This document shows positions 8,468 to 18,004 of a stretch of DNA of 64,000 nt, one piece after another. Position numbers and translations under genes: made by a program. This DNA is from Pontibacter beigongshangensis (GTDB lineage Bacteria > Bacteroidota > Bacteroidia > Cytophagales > Hymenobacteraceae). The notes under the pieces are model-generated. The model saw nothing but the letters and a program-made list of their open reading frames with translations, made no database searches and was not told where the DNA came from. How positions within the stretch are numbered: the first letter of the stretch is position 1; the number at the start of each line of letters is the position of its first letter. Location of the stretch: contig NZ_VFSD01000024.1 of assembly GCF_014332515.1 (NCBI RefSeq), positions 1 to 64,000 on the forward strand, given 5' to 3'.

Positions 8468-9601
8468 TCAGACAGGAATTTGTGTGACATCGTAATTGAA
8501 ATACTTATCCAGGATTTTGAGGCTGGCTTTTTCGGGTTGCAGGTAAAAGATCAAGTTCCGGAGGCTTGCGGCTACAGGGTTCTGCCACTGCCCCAGTTGC
8601 CCCACCAGCAAGCTGTTTTTGTTGATGTACTTGGTTCGCGGAAAGTGCAGGGCCTCGTAAGTGCTGAGCGCTTGGGCCGAGATGCCATACTTGGCAAGGC
8701 AACGGGAAAGCAGGTAAGCGCCTTCTATGGCCACGCAGGCTCCCTGCCCCAGATTAGGAGTAGTTGGGTGCGCAGCATCGCCAATCAGAACTGCATTGCC
8801 TTTGCTCCAGCCCCTGCGCGGCACCCTGTCTACCAGGCTGTTTTTAATGATCTGGGGCGAGCTGTCGAAGAGCTGCGGAATGGGATCGTGCCAGTCGCTG
8901 AAGATCCTTTTCAGCTTAAGCAGGGTGCCTTCCGGCTCATCAGTTTGCCCAAGTGCCTCATTGGCGGTGGCCCACCAGCCGAACAGGCCATCGCGGATGG
9001 GCACAATGCCTATCCGGTTGCCCCTGCCCAGTGTTTCGCTCCCATAGCCTTGCGACAGCGGAAGCTCGGCAATGCCCCGCCAGATGTTGTAGCCTCTAAA
9101 AACAGGTTCGCCATCGCCTAGCAGTTGTTGCCGCACCACCGAGTTGATACCGTCTGCGCCAATGAGCAAATCATATGTTGTTTCCCTGCCGTTTTTAAAC
9201 CGCAGTGCGATGGTGTTGTCGTTGTTCGTTTTGAAATGCTGTAGCTCGTGGCCGGCGTGCAAATTCTCTGAGGGCAGCTGCTGCAGGAGGGCGTTCAGCA
9301 GGTCGGCCCGGTGCATACACACAGCCGGCAGCTCGTATGCCGGCCTGGTGCGTGTCAGAATTTTGCCGGAGCTGGTTTTAATGTACGCTTCTTTTAGCTC
9401 ACCGCATTTTTCCAGCACGCTGTCCAGCATATTTAACTGCCTGTACACGCGCAGCGCATTTGGCCACACACTGATGGCGGCTCCTACTTCTCTGAACTCC
9501 GGGCTTCGCTCATACACATCGCAGGCAAAGCCAAAACTCCTCAGGGAGATAGCAGCCGTCAAGCCGCCTATCCCTCCCCCAATCACAGCAATTCTTTTCA
9601 T
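8468..9601 (-). CDS. FAD-dependent monooxygenase (PHBH/UbiH type)
   Basis: A 377-residue group A flavoprotein monooxygenase. The N-terminal Rossmann motif is VIGGGIGGLTAA (residues 5-17), the middle DG motif is GADGINSVVRQQLLG (about 148), and the C-terminal FAD-ribityl motif is GDAAHPTTPNLGQG (about 274). Proteins of this type hydroxylate aromatic rings or tetracycline-like compounds with NAD(P)H and oxygen. It is divergent from a TetR gene, with two palindromes in between. The -7 box TACATTTG of its promoter (minus strand, 9642-9649) lies next to one palindrome, so it is probably the repressed target. The substrate is unknown. Confidence 0.88.
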   Translation of the reverse strand: MKRIAVIGGGIGGLTAAISLRSFGFACDVYERSPEFREVGAAISVWPNALRVYRQLNMLDSVLEKCGELKEAYIKTSSGKILTRTRPAYELPAVCMHRADLLNALLQQLPSENLHAGHELQHFKTNNDNTIALRFKNGRETTYDLLIGADGINSVVRQQLLGDGEPVFRGYNIWRGIAELPLSQGYGSETLGRGNRIGIVPIRDGLFGWWATANEALGQTDEPEGTLLKLKRIFSDWHDPIPQLFDSSPQIIKNSLVDRVPRRGWSKGNAVLIGDAAHPTTPNLGQGACVAIEGAYLLSRCLAKYGISAQALSTYEALHFPRTKYINKNSLLVGQLGQWQNPVAASLRNLIFYLQPEKASLKILDKYFNYDVTQIPV

Positions 9602-9621
9602 AACGAAACTGTTTTAACCGT

Positions 9622-9639
9622 TTAGCTCCATGGAGCTAA
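9622..9639. promoter_or_regulatory. TetR operator 1 (18-bp palindrome)
   Basis: TTAGCTCCATGGAGCTAA is a perfect palindrome. On the minus strand it lies just downstream of the -7 box TACATTTG (9649-9642), so it covers the predicted transcription start of the monooxygenase gene. Confidence 0.75.
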
Positions 9640-9666
9640 TGCAAATGTAAAAGAAATTTTCTTACA

Positions 9667-9684
9667 TTAGCTCAAAAGAGCTAA
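9667..9684. promoter_or_regulatory. TetR operator 2 (18-bp palindrome)
   Basis: TTAGCTCAAAAGAGCTAA shares the half-site TTAGCTC/GAGCTAA with operator 1. Its centre lies 45 bp away, and it abuts the TetR start codon at 9685, consistent with autoregulation. Confidence 0.75.
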
Positions 9685-10311
9685 ATGAGAGAAAAAATTC
9701 TTGCAGCAGCCATTGAGCTATTCAACAGCAAAGGCATCAGGAGCAGCACCCTGCGCGATATTGCGAAGGAGATCTCGATCAGCGACGGGCACCTGCGGTA
9801 TTATTTTAAAACGAAGGAGGATCTTATTCTGGCCACTTTCTCGGAGATGGAGCAAACCATTGCCTCTTTTGCAGAAGAAGATAATACCACCAGCCCGGGA
9901 GCCGGAGCCATGCTGGCAGCCATTACCAAAAGCTTTGAGGTCATGCTCCGGTACGCTTTTATTTTCATGGAGTCTGTCGCTATCCTGGAAAAGTACCCGA
10001 AGGTATTTAAGGCCTATCAGCAGCTGATAGAAAACCGCAGGCAGCTATTTCTGCATGTGTTCGCAAAGTTTAAGGAGGATGGTGTTTTTGCAGCAGACGT
10101 GGATGCAGCACTTTTTCCGGTGCTGTTTGAGCAGTTCTTTATTTTATCTGACAACTGGGTAAAATATGCCCGCCTGCCAGACAAGCAGCACCTGAGCGAG
10201 CCGGAGTTGGTTGCACATTATGTGGCCTTATCTATGGGCTTGTTTGTCCCTTATTTTAGTGCTCCACTAAAAGATGAGGTGCTAGACTGGGTAAAGCGGC
10301 AGCATGCCTGA
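9685..10311 (+). CDS. TetR/AcrR-family transcriptional regulator
   Basis: A 208-residue TetR-type repressor. The N-terminal helix-turn-helix is clear: FNSKGIRSSTLRDIAKEI and SISDGHLRYYFKTKEDL (residues 13-48). The C-terminal domain, probably ligand-binding, is all-helical with no recognisable pocket. It is divergent from the FAD monooxygenase. Two copies of TTAGCTC-N4-GAGCTAA lie between the genes, the second touching this ATG. No Shine-Dalgarno fits in front of the start, so the message may be leaderless or start very close to it. The likely role is to control the monooxygenase and itself in response to an aromatic or toxic substrate. Confidence 0.9.
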   Translation: MREKILAAAIELFNSKGIRSSTLRDIAKEISISDGHLRYYFKTKEDLILATFSEMEQTIASFAEEDNTTSPGAGAMLAAITKSFEVMLRYAFIFMESVAILEKYPKVFKAYQQLIENRRQLFLHVFAKFKEDGVFAADVDAALFPVLFEQFFILSDNWVKYARLPDKQHLSEPELVAHYVALSMGLFVPYFSAPLKDEVLDWVKRQHA

Positions 10312-10480
10312 AGCCTGGTTCAGCCGGCAAATTATGCTAATGATTCAGGCCATACCGTAGCTTTTGCTGCTGCTGGATATAAGAATTGAAAATGTAAGGG
10401 GCTTTTAGATTATCTCTTTCCGGGCAGCCGACACTCCATCCCACAAACCACCACCAACTGAAAGGCTTTTTGAAACTTCT

Positions 10481-11584
10481 TTACAATTCAGAGCGACTCA
10501 CACTGCCAATTTTAAACCTTTCGGGTTTCTCCGGCTTCGGCTGGGCAAAGGCGCTGGTTACTACCTGCTTGCTCTCCTGGGCGGGCTTGTTGCCTGCGCG
10601 GGCTTTGTACCAGTTCTTCATGCGCTGCATAACCGGCTGCTCCACATACACCGAGATCAGGTAAGCACAAATAATACTGAAGACAATGGGCGGCACGATA
10701 ACCAGCACACTGCTGCCGAAATAATCTTTAATGTTGTTGATAATGATATAGCCGATGTACTGGTGGAACAGGTAGAGCGGGTACGATATACTGCCCAGGA
10801 AAAGAAACACTCTGTTCGACATAAAATCGAGCTTACCGCTGATGCTCAGGAAAAAAACCAGGTACATGCCACCAATGATCAACACATCTGTCAGGCCCTT
10901 CTCGATGTAAAACGAAAGTGCCATAGCGGCTACAATCGCTAGTTGCACCTGCACGTGCTTCCGCACCTCCGGCTTAAACTTGAGCAGGTAAAACAAAATG
11001 CCGGAATAGAAAAAGGCTCCGTAATACAGGTTGAGCAGCTTGCTGGCAAACGGTATTTCATAGAGGTGCATGTTCACGAAGTTGAGCGCCATCCACACGG
11101 CCCCGATATACAGTATCTTATCGAGCTTGCGGGTTACGAAGATCACCAGCAGCATCAGGTAAAACATCCACTCATAAAACAGGGTCCAGTACACGCCGTC
11201 TACCTCGGGCACGCCTACCAGCTTCTGGAACATGGTGAGGTTTATCAGGAAATCGGTAAAGGAGGTTTCGAGGCCGGGCAGACCAAAGAACTGCACAGCG
11301 GCAAAGGTCACGATGGCGCAGAACCAATAAGCCGGGTAGAGGCGAGTGATCCGTTTAAACAAAAAATCTTTGCCGTCTGTAATATTCTTGAAGCTGAAAA
11401 AGATCACGAACCCGCTGATCATAAAGAACAGCTCCACGCCATAGTTACCGTAGGCAAAATCGAACTGCCGGCTAAAGTTATGACCGTATAAACTTCTGTA
11501 TGTAGTAGTGTAGTGATAGAGCACGACCAAAAAAGCGGCGATCCCTCTCAGGGAATCCATAAAAAGTAATCTGTTCTTCTCCAT
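10481..11584 (-). CDS. acyltransferase 3 family (OafA-like) membrane protein
   Basis: A 367-residue integral membrane acyltransferase. The N-terminus shows the family signature FMDSLRGIAAFLVVLYHY with the conserved His24, followed by about ten hydrophobic segments. ELFFMISGFVIFFSF (around residue 50) is the second typical block. Members transfer acetyl or other acyl groups to sugars of surface polysaccharides, lipid A or peptidoglycan. The C-terminal tail of about 45 residues is charged and probably cytosolic. No glycan operon is adjacent. Confidence 0.88.
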   Translation of the reverse strand: MEKNRLLFMDSLRGIAAFLVVLYHYTTTYRSLYGHNFSRQFDFAYGNYGVELFFMISGFVIFFSFKNITDGKDFLFKRITRLYPAYWFCAIVTFAAVQFFGLPGLETSFTDFLINLTMFQKLVGVPEVDGVYWTLFYEWMFYLMLLVIFVTRKLDKILYIGAVWMALNFVNMHLYEIPFASKLLNLYYGAFFYSGILFYLLKFKPEVRKHVQVQLAIVAAMALSFYIEKGLTDVLIIGGMYLVFFLSISGKLDFMSNRVFLFLGSISYPLYLFHQYIGYIIINNIKDYFGSSVLVIVPPIVFSIICAYLISVYVEQPVMQRMKNWYKARAGNKPAQESKQVVTSAFAQPKPEKPERFKIGSVSRSEL

Positions 11585-11860
11585 AAATCCTGCCTTCAGC
11601 TAAAATACAACGCACCCTCAACTCCCTGAAAGACTTGCATCAAAATAATTCAATTAAATTCTCAGCTTTCGCCCTGGTTTTTTTGTACCGTATATTTCAG
11701 AATATTGTTATTCATTTTCTACAAAATAGACCTAAATCTATAAATTATTATATAAACACTTTTCTATATCCAGCTACATGGCGCAGCGGCAGTACCTACA
11801 CAGAATGCAATCTTGTAGCGCGCCTCCAGAATAGAGGCTGTAGCAGATTAAGAGGAGTGG

Positions 11861-12901
11861 CTATTCGGCCCCTAAGCGGTCTATGTGGCGCAGGATGCGC
11901 TGGTTCAGCTTCGGGCCGGTGGTAAAGCGGTAAACGAAGTTGAGGCGGTAGTTGCCCGTCATGATGGTGTTGGAGAAGCCCTGGTTGGAGATTACCCGCA
12001 CGTTGTTGCGGACATAGTTGGCGCTGATGGCCCACCTGCCGGCATTGTAGCCCACGAAACCGCGCAGAAACAGGTTCGGGTTAATGCCCCACTCGGTATG
12101 CGTGCCGGCATCTTCTTGTTTCTCAGAGTAGCCTACGCCCAGGTTAGCAGAAGCAGAGCCGGTTATAAAAAAGTGTTTTTTGATAACCAGCGTGTAGGCA
12201 TAGCCGGCATTGGGGCCAAACTCAAAAAAATTGAGCTTTGTAAAGTTTCCGGCCTCGCTCCCGATCAGGGGCACCGGCACCAGCACACTGTCGCCGGCTA
12301 TCCTGCCGCCATACATCTCGAAGCCCAGCAGAAAAGAGCCGGCCGATTTCTGCTGCCACTCGTTCTGCATAAAAGCCGCCCTGTACGAAAACCGCTCGTG
12401 GTTGAAGAGGTACTGCACCGAAGCCCCTATTTTGGTGAGGACAATATCGGGCCGCACATAAAAATCATCGTCTGATCTTGCTCCCCTGCCCCGCTCCTCC
12501 AAGTGGTAGCCTTTGTAAAACTGGCCAAAAGCATCAATCACGAATTTTCTGGGGTAGATGTGCGCCTGCAGGTCCAGGTAGCGGGTATCGCCCTGATTAT
12601 GGTCTGGGTTCAGAAAGCCGAAGCCATAGGCCAGGTTCAGGGTAGCCCATTTGTAGGTGGCTCCCACGCCCATGTTCAGGCTGGTATTGGGCATATACAC
12701 GTACCTGGTGTTGTCGGTTTTTTCCCTGATCCTGAAGCCGGTATATTTCCCGGAAAGATAGAACCTGGTTGTGAGCAGATCCGGGAAGGTCTGGTAATAG
12801 GTGTCCCCGGTTGTTGCCTGTGCTTTGGCATCTGCTGCCCCCAGCAAGGCGAGGCAGCAGATGGCGAATATCTTGAAACAGCCAGGCAATGTGCGCATCA
12901 T
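11861..12901 (-). CDS. DUF4421-type outer membrane protein
   Basis: A 346-residue secreted protein with a leader ending near AKAQA (residues 1-28). The rest alternates aromatic and polar residues in strand-like runs (LNMGVGATYKWATLNLAYGFGF, FFITGSASANLGVGY, WAISANYVRNN, each part of longer blocks), as in an outer membrane beta-barrel. Overall it resembles the DUF4421 family of Bacteroidota, whose function is unknown. ATG codons at 12901 and 12898 are equally possible starts. Confidence 0.75.
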   Translation of the reverse strand: MMRTLPGCFKIFAICCLALLGAADAKAQATTGDTYYQTFPDLLTTRFYLSGKYTGFRIREKTDNTRYVYMPNTSLNMGVGATYKWATLNLAYGFGFLNPDHNQGDTRYLDLQAHIYPRKFVIDAFGQFYKGYHLEERGRGARSDDDFYVRPDIVLTKIGASVQYLFNHERFSYRAAFMQNEWQQKSAGSFLLGFEMYGGRIAGDSVLVPVPLIGSEAGNFTKLNFFEFGPNAGYAYTLVIKKHFFITGSASANLGVGYSEKQEDAGTHTEWGINPNLFLRGFVGYNAGRWAISANYVRNNVRVISNQGFSNTIMTGNYRLNFVYRFTTGPKLNQRILRHIDRLGAE

Positions 12902-13728
12902 GGTTTAAACAGGCATAATTAAAATTCTGAAAAGGACCTATGTATAGTACCTGCTTGCGCTGCTTCTGGTTACAGTTCACCGCCCGGCTGGTCAGTTGCA
13001 GGAGCCAAAGAACAGCACTATAGCAGGAGCGCAGGCCACTGCCGACAAATCAGGGTCTGAAATTATTCCAATTAAAAAGCCCCTTCGGAGCACGCTTTTG
13101 CTGCAGGCGCAGCATATGGCAAAGCAGCAGCAGAGCCTCCGGAGGGGCTTTTTAATTGGAATAATTGCCGGATCGTTGCTGGCTCATTTATTGCAGCCAG
13201 CAACACAAACTCACTGCAGTCGCCGATTGTTCTTTGTCTGATTTCAACAGGAGGATAAAAAAGCCCTGCGGCCTGTTTCCTGAGGCGCTGCAATTTCTGA
13301 TGCCGATACGTTAGCAGAGATGTTTATAACATGCCTTTTCGGAGGCCAGCTATTCCTTAAAATAAAAATACCTTTGTAACTTTCTACCAGAGCAGGATTA
13401 TTCCTTACATTTGCGCTGCTGCTCAAATAAAAAAGAACCTCATTTATAAGCATCTAACTTAAGAACCTGAAAGAGCATGACCCTTGCTCCCGCTTTCTCT
13501 GATGCAGGAGAAGCGCCTCGCCCCGTAACACCTGAAAACCCTTACCAAGCCAGCAAACAAGCTTATACAGCAGCTGCCTCACCTGCATTTTCGGGGAGGA
13601 GCAATTAAAGCCATAAGTTATCCACACCAGGAATTGTTTAGAAAATTAATGCGTTCTGGCCATTACAGAGGGAGTGGCCGGAGAGAAATAGAAAACACAA
13701 GCCGACATGTTATACTGAAGTGACCTGC
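12902..13728. other. intergenic region with repeat doublet
   Basis: An 827-bp divergent gap upstream of the giant sensor kinase. It contains the inverted pair of dispersed repeats (13061-13166) and one TTATCCACA (13618-13626) matching a DnaA box. No gene longer than about 70 codons is credible. Confidence 0.5.
13061..13166. repeat. inverted doublet of the dispersed repeat
   Basis: Left arm 13061-13090 and right arm 13137-13166 are 30-nt reverse complements with one mismatch (CCTTCGGAG against CTCCGGAGG). A 46-nt centre rich in CAGCAG separates them. Each arm is one copy of the roughly 50-bp family; in RNA they would form a long hairpin. Confidence 0.85.
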
Positions 13729-16700
13729 ATGACAAAATTTTACTTTCTTATCTTATTGTTGTTGTACACGGCAGTAGGCTTGTCGCAGCCTGCCGACATT
13801 ACTTTCAGGCACCTTACCACTAAAAGCGGCTTGTCGCAGAGCTTTGTCAGGAGCATTGTGCAGGACCAGAACGGCTTTACCTGGATCGGCACCTCCGACG
13901 GGCTCAACAAATACGATGGCTACCAGATCAAAGTCTACCGCCACAACCCGCTCCTGCCCGGCAGCCTGAGTACGAATGCCGTTATCAAAATATTCCTCGA
14001 CCGGAAAGGCACCCTGTATATTGGCACTGACAATGGCGGGCTGAACGTGTATAACCAGGAAATGAACAATTTCACGGTTTACAGGCACAACCCCCAGGAC
14101 CTGAACAGCCTCAGCGACGACCGCATCACCTCTATTACCGAAGACCACAAGGGCCTGATCTGGATTGGCACCGACAGGGGCGGCCTCAATATGTTTAACC
14201 CTGTCACCCAGAAATTCACCCGCATCCTGCACAACCCCCTCAACCCCGGGAGCCCGATCAGCAATGTTATCAGGGCGGTGGAGGAAGACAAAGCAGGCAA
14301 CCTGTGGGTAGGAACAGAGGCCGGCATCAGCGTCATAAGCAAAGACCGGAAAACATACACCCACTACACCCACAGGCAGTCGGACCCGGGCAGCCTGAGC
14401 ATCAACTCTATCCGGAAGATTTTTATCGACAAGGAAGGCGAAGTGTGGATAGGCACCGCATTTGGAGGCTTGAACAGATTTATGCCTGAAACAAAATCGT
14501 TTAAAGTCTACACCTACCACAGCTCCCCGCAACCGACGCTGCTGGCAGATTATGTGCCGGGCATTTGCCAGGGCAAAGATGGCCGCATCTGGATTGCCAC
14601 CAATTACGGCTTAAGCATCCTGGACAAGAGGACAGATACTTTTGCCAATTACCAGCACGATGCGTTTGTAACCAATTCTTTGTTAGACAATGGCCTGAAC
14701 ACTATTTATGCAGACCCAACCGGCAACATCTGGATTGGCAGCATAGCTGGCATTTCTATAAAAGAGGCCTACCCCGTAAACTTTACGCACCATGTATACA
14801 ACCCCGGCAAACCCGATGGCCTGAGTAGCAAAGAAGTATTTTCTTTTTACCAGGACAAACAGGACAATATCTGGGTTGGCCTGCGCGATGGCTTTGATCT
14901 GTATAATCCCAAAACCGGCAAATTCTTGCATCACCAGCGTACGCAGACAGACCGGTGGCTGGGAACCATCACCACTTTTTTTGAGGACACGGAAAACAAC
15001 CTGTGGCTTGGCACTTTTGATGCAGGTATTCTGCGCTATAGCCGCAGCAAAGGCACCTACGAGCATTTTACAGGCATCGACCCGATAACACAGGACACTA
15101 TTCTGCTTCGGGATGTATGGCACATGCAGCAAACCCCGCAGGGAGAGCTATTTGTGGCAACGCTGAACACCGGCATTTTTAAGTACGATAAAGAAGCCAA
15201 CACCTTCTACCGCTACAGCTGGGCAGGGAAAAACATACCTACAACCGGCATCAACAGTTTCCATATCGATAAAAAAGCCAATTTGTGGATTGGAACCACC
15301 TCAGAGGGCTTATATAAAATAAACAAGCCGAAAGGGGCCTTTGAGGTATTCAGGCATAACCCTGACGATGCCAGCAGCATTAGCAGCAACATCATTATTC
15401 ATGTGTACGAAGACAGGAAAGGCAATTTCTGGGTTGGCACCAACAACGGCCTGAACCTGATGAACCAGGCAGCCAGCACCTTCCGCAGCTATACCGAAAA
15501 ACATGGTCTGCCGAGCGGTGTTATCAACAGCATTCAGGAAGATGCGAGTGGAAAGCTGTGGCTGGGCACTAACAATGGCTTGTCGTGCTTCAGCCCGGCC
15601 GAGGGCACCTTCCAGAACTTCAGAGCAGAAGACGGCCTGCAGCTAAACGAGTTCCTGCCCCGTGCTGCTTACAGGCTACGCACCGGTGAGTTGCTCTTCG
15701 GAGGCCTGAACGGCTTCAACATTTTTAAGCCCGACAACTTCATTTTCAATAAAAAAGCACCGGCTGTTTATATCACCAACCTGCAGATATTCAACAAAGA
15801 TGTAGTGGTAGGTACGGCAGACTCGCCCCTGAAGCAGGCCATAAGCGCCGCCAAAGAAATTAAATTATCGCATAAGCAGTCGGTGCTGTCCTTTGAGTAC
15901 GTGGCCATCAACTACATCAGGAGCAGCAAAAACCAGTACGCCTACATGCTGGAGGGCTTCGACAAAGACTGGAATTATGTGGGCGGCGACCGGAAAGCGA
16001 CCTATACCAACCTCGATCCGGGAGAATATGTGTTCCGGGTAAAAGCCTCGAACAACGATGGGGTCTGGAACGAAACCGGCGACAGCATAAAACTCATTAT
16101 AACCCCGCCCTATAGGGCTACCTGGTGGTTCAGGTCGTTGGCCGTACTGGCGCTTATCGGGAGCGGCATTGCTTTTTACCGGTACCGGCTGCGTGCCGTA
16201 AACCAGCAGAAGGCCGAGCTGGAAGAGCAGGTAAAGGCACGCACCTCTGAGGTTATTTTACAGAAGGAGGCGCTGCAGACCCAGGCAGCCGAGCTGAAAG
16301 ATCATACCATTCAGCTCCTGAAATTAAACACGCAGCTCCATCAACAACAGGCCCACGAGCAGCAGGCCAGGCAGGAGGCGGAGCAGGCACGGCAGGAGGC
16401 GGAAAAAGCAAACCAGGCCAAAAGCACATTTTTGGCAACCATGAGCCATGAAATACGCACGCCGCTCAATGGCGTAATCGGCATGACCTCGCTGCTATCG
16501 GAAACCCGGCTGAACAACGAGCAGCGCAACTACACCGAGATTATCCGCAGCTCCGGCAAAAGCCTGCTGGCTGTTATAGACAACATCCTGGACTTCTCTA
16601 AAATAGAATCCGGCAACCTGGAGCTGGAGCAGGAGCCCTTCGACCTGCGCGAAGCCATAGAGGAAGTATTGGACATGTTTGCCAACAAAGCCGCCCAGCA

Positions 16701-17985
16701 AAACCTGGACCTGATGTACCAGCTGGCCTACAATATTCCGGCTCAGGTTATCGGCGACAGCATGCGCCTAAAGCAGATCCTGATTAACCTGATCGGCAAC
16801 GCGATTAAATTTACAGCCAAGGGTGAGATATTTGTGAGTGTTACACAAACTCGCCTGCTCGACAACAACCTGGCAGAGCTGAGCTTCGAGGTGCGCGACA
16901 CAGGCATTGGAATTCCGGCCGACAAGGCGGCACAATTATTCAAGGCCTTTTCGCAGGTAGACTCCTCCACCACACGCAAGTATGGCGGCACAGGCTTAGG
17001 CCTGGCCATTAGCAAGCGCCTGGTAGAGCTTATGGGCGGCAGCATCGGCTTAGAGAGTGAGCCTGGCAAAGGCACCACCTTCCGCTTCAGCATGCTCGCA
17101 CAGCCAAGCACCCAGGCCTATCAGGCCTATGTGCACCTGAATGCGGCAGAACTGAAAGGCAAGCGCATACTGGTAGTAGACGACAACACCACCAACCGGG
17201 GAATCCTGAAAACCCAGCTTACGCAGTGGCGCTTTGTGCCCACCCTGGCAAAGTCTGCGCAGGAGGCACTGGAGCTGCTAAAATCCCAGCCATTCGATAT
17301 CGTGATCAGCGACATGCACATGCCGGAGGCAGATGGTGTGGCCCTGGCCCAGAAGATTAAAAAATGGCACCCACAGCTCCCCATTCTCCTACTGAGTTCC
17401 ATTGGCGACAGTATAGCAGCCCCTCACAAGAAACTGTTTTGCTGCTCCTTAACCAAACCCGTAAAACATCAGCAGTTATACAAGCAGCTCGTAAGCTGCC
17501 TGAAGAACCAGGAGAGAACCGAAAAGCAGGAAACAGAGAAGAAAAAGTTTTCGGAGCACTTTGCCGAGAACTATCCGCTGCAGATACTGGTGGCAGAAGA
17601 CTACCCTATAAACCAGCTGCTGGCGCAAATGGTGCTGGAGAAACTTGGCTATACCGCCGACCTGGCCGAAAACGGGCTGCAGGTACTGGAGGCGCTGAGC
17701 CGGAAAAGCTACGATGTTGTACTCATGGATGTGCAGATGCCCGAAATGGATGGGCTTGAAGCCACCCGGGAGATACGCCAGCAGGAAGATGGCCCTCAGC
17801 CTTACATCATCGCCACTACGGCCAATGCCATGAAAGAAGATGTGCAAACATGCTTCACAGCCGGCATGAACGACTACATCAGCAAGCCTATTGACCTGGA
17901 GGAACTCCTGAAGTCGCTGGAGAAGGCAGCTGCCACCCTGGCTGCCGGAGACCCTGCCCCCGATGTGCTAAACCCTGTCGGGTAG
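13729..17985 (+). CDS. hybrid two-component sensor kinase with beta-propeller sensor
   Basis: A 1418-residue one-protein phosphorelay. The signal peptide spans residues 1-20. About fourteen regulator-propeller repeats follow (IWIGT.GGLN.., residues 25-690), then a Y_Y_Y domain (YAYMLEGFDKDWNYV), a membrane helix (about 800-818) and a coiled coil. The HisKA box SHEIRTPLNG has His at about 907, and an HATPase domain with GGTGLGLAISKRLVELMGG follows. Two receiver domains complete it (DDN...SDMHMP, AED...MDVQMP). Unlike HTCS proteins of glycan-utilisation loci it has no C-terminal AraC helix-turn-helix, so it must signal to another protein. An in-frame GTG at 13720 is possible, but ATG 13729 directly begins the leader. 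Confidence 0.92.
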   Translation: MTKFYFLILLLLYTAVGLSQPADITFRHLTTKSGLSQSFVRSIVQDQNGFTWIGTSDGLNKYDGYQIKVYRHNPLLPGSLSTNAVIKIFLDRKGTLYIGTDNGGLNVYNQEMNNFTVYRHNPQDLNSLSDDRITSITEDHKGLIWIGTDRGGLNMFNPVTQKFTRILHNPLNPGSPISNVIRAVEEDKAGNLWVGTEAGISVISKDRKTYTHYTHRQSDPGSLSINSIRKIFIDKEGEVWIGTAFGGLNRFMPETKSFKVYTYHSSPQPTLLADYVPGICQGKDGRIWIATNYGLSILDKRTDTFANYQHDAFVTNSLLDNGLNTIYADPTGNIWIGSIAGISIKEAYPVNFTHHVYNPGKPDGLSSKEVFSFYQDKQDNIWVGLRDGFDLYNPKTGKFLHHQRTQTDRWLGTITTFFEDTENNLWLGTFDAGILRYSRSKGTYEHFTGIDPITQDTILLRDVWHMQQTPQGELFVATLNTGIFKYDKEANTFYRYSWAGKNIPTTGINSFHIDKKANLWIGTTSEGLYKINKPKGAFEVFRHNPDDASSISSNIIIHVYEDRKGNFWVGTNNGLNLMNQAASTFRSYTEKHGLPSGVINSIQEDASGKLWLGTNNGLSCFSPAEGTFQNFRAEDGLQLNEFLPRAAYRLRTGELLFGGLNGFNIFKPDNFIFNKKAPAVYITNLQIFNKDVVVGTADSPLKQAISAAKEIKLSHKQSVLSFEYVAINYIRSSKNQYAYMLEGFDKDWNYVGGDRKATYTNLDPGEYVFRVKASNNDGVWNETGDSIKLIITPPYRATWWFRSLAVLALIGSGIAFYRYRLRAVNQQKAELEEQVKARTSEVILQKEALQTQAAELKDHTIQLLKLNTQLHQQQAHEQQARQEAEQARQEAEKANQAKSTFLATMSHEIRTPLNGVIGMTSLLSETRLNNEQRNYTEIIRSSGKSLLAVIDNILDFSKIESGNLELEQEPFDLREAIEEVLDMFANKAAQQNLDLMYQLAYNIPAQVIGDSMRLKQILINLIGNAIKFTAKGEIFVSVTQTRLLDNNLAELSFEVRDTGIGIPADKAAQLFKAFSQVDSSTTRKYGGTGLGLAISKRLVELMGGSIGLESEPGKGTTFRFSMLAQPSTQAYQAYVHLNAAELKGKRILVVDDNTTNRGILKTQLTQWRFVPTLAKSAQEALELLKSQPFDIVISDMHMPEADGVALAQKIKKWHPQLPILLLSSIGDSIAAPHKKLFCCSLTKPVKHQQLYKQLVSCLKNQERTEKQETEKKKFSEHFAENYPLQILVAEDYPINQLLAQMVLEKLGYTADLAENGLQVLEALSRKSYDVVLMDVQMPEMDGLEATREIRQQEDGPQPYIIATTANAMKEDVQTCFTAGMNDYISKPIDLEELLKSLEKAAATLAAGDPAPDVLNPVG

Positions 17986-18004
17986 CCGCGTTGGAGGGCC
18001 CCTG

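Noticed and set aside
13618..13626. Replication origin at the DnaA box upstream of the sensor kinase
   Set aside because: A single TTATCCACA in an 827-bp gap is expected by chance in long sequence. There is no cluster of boxes.
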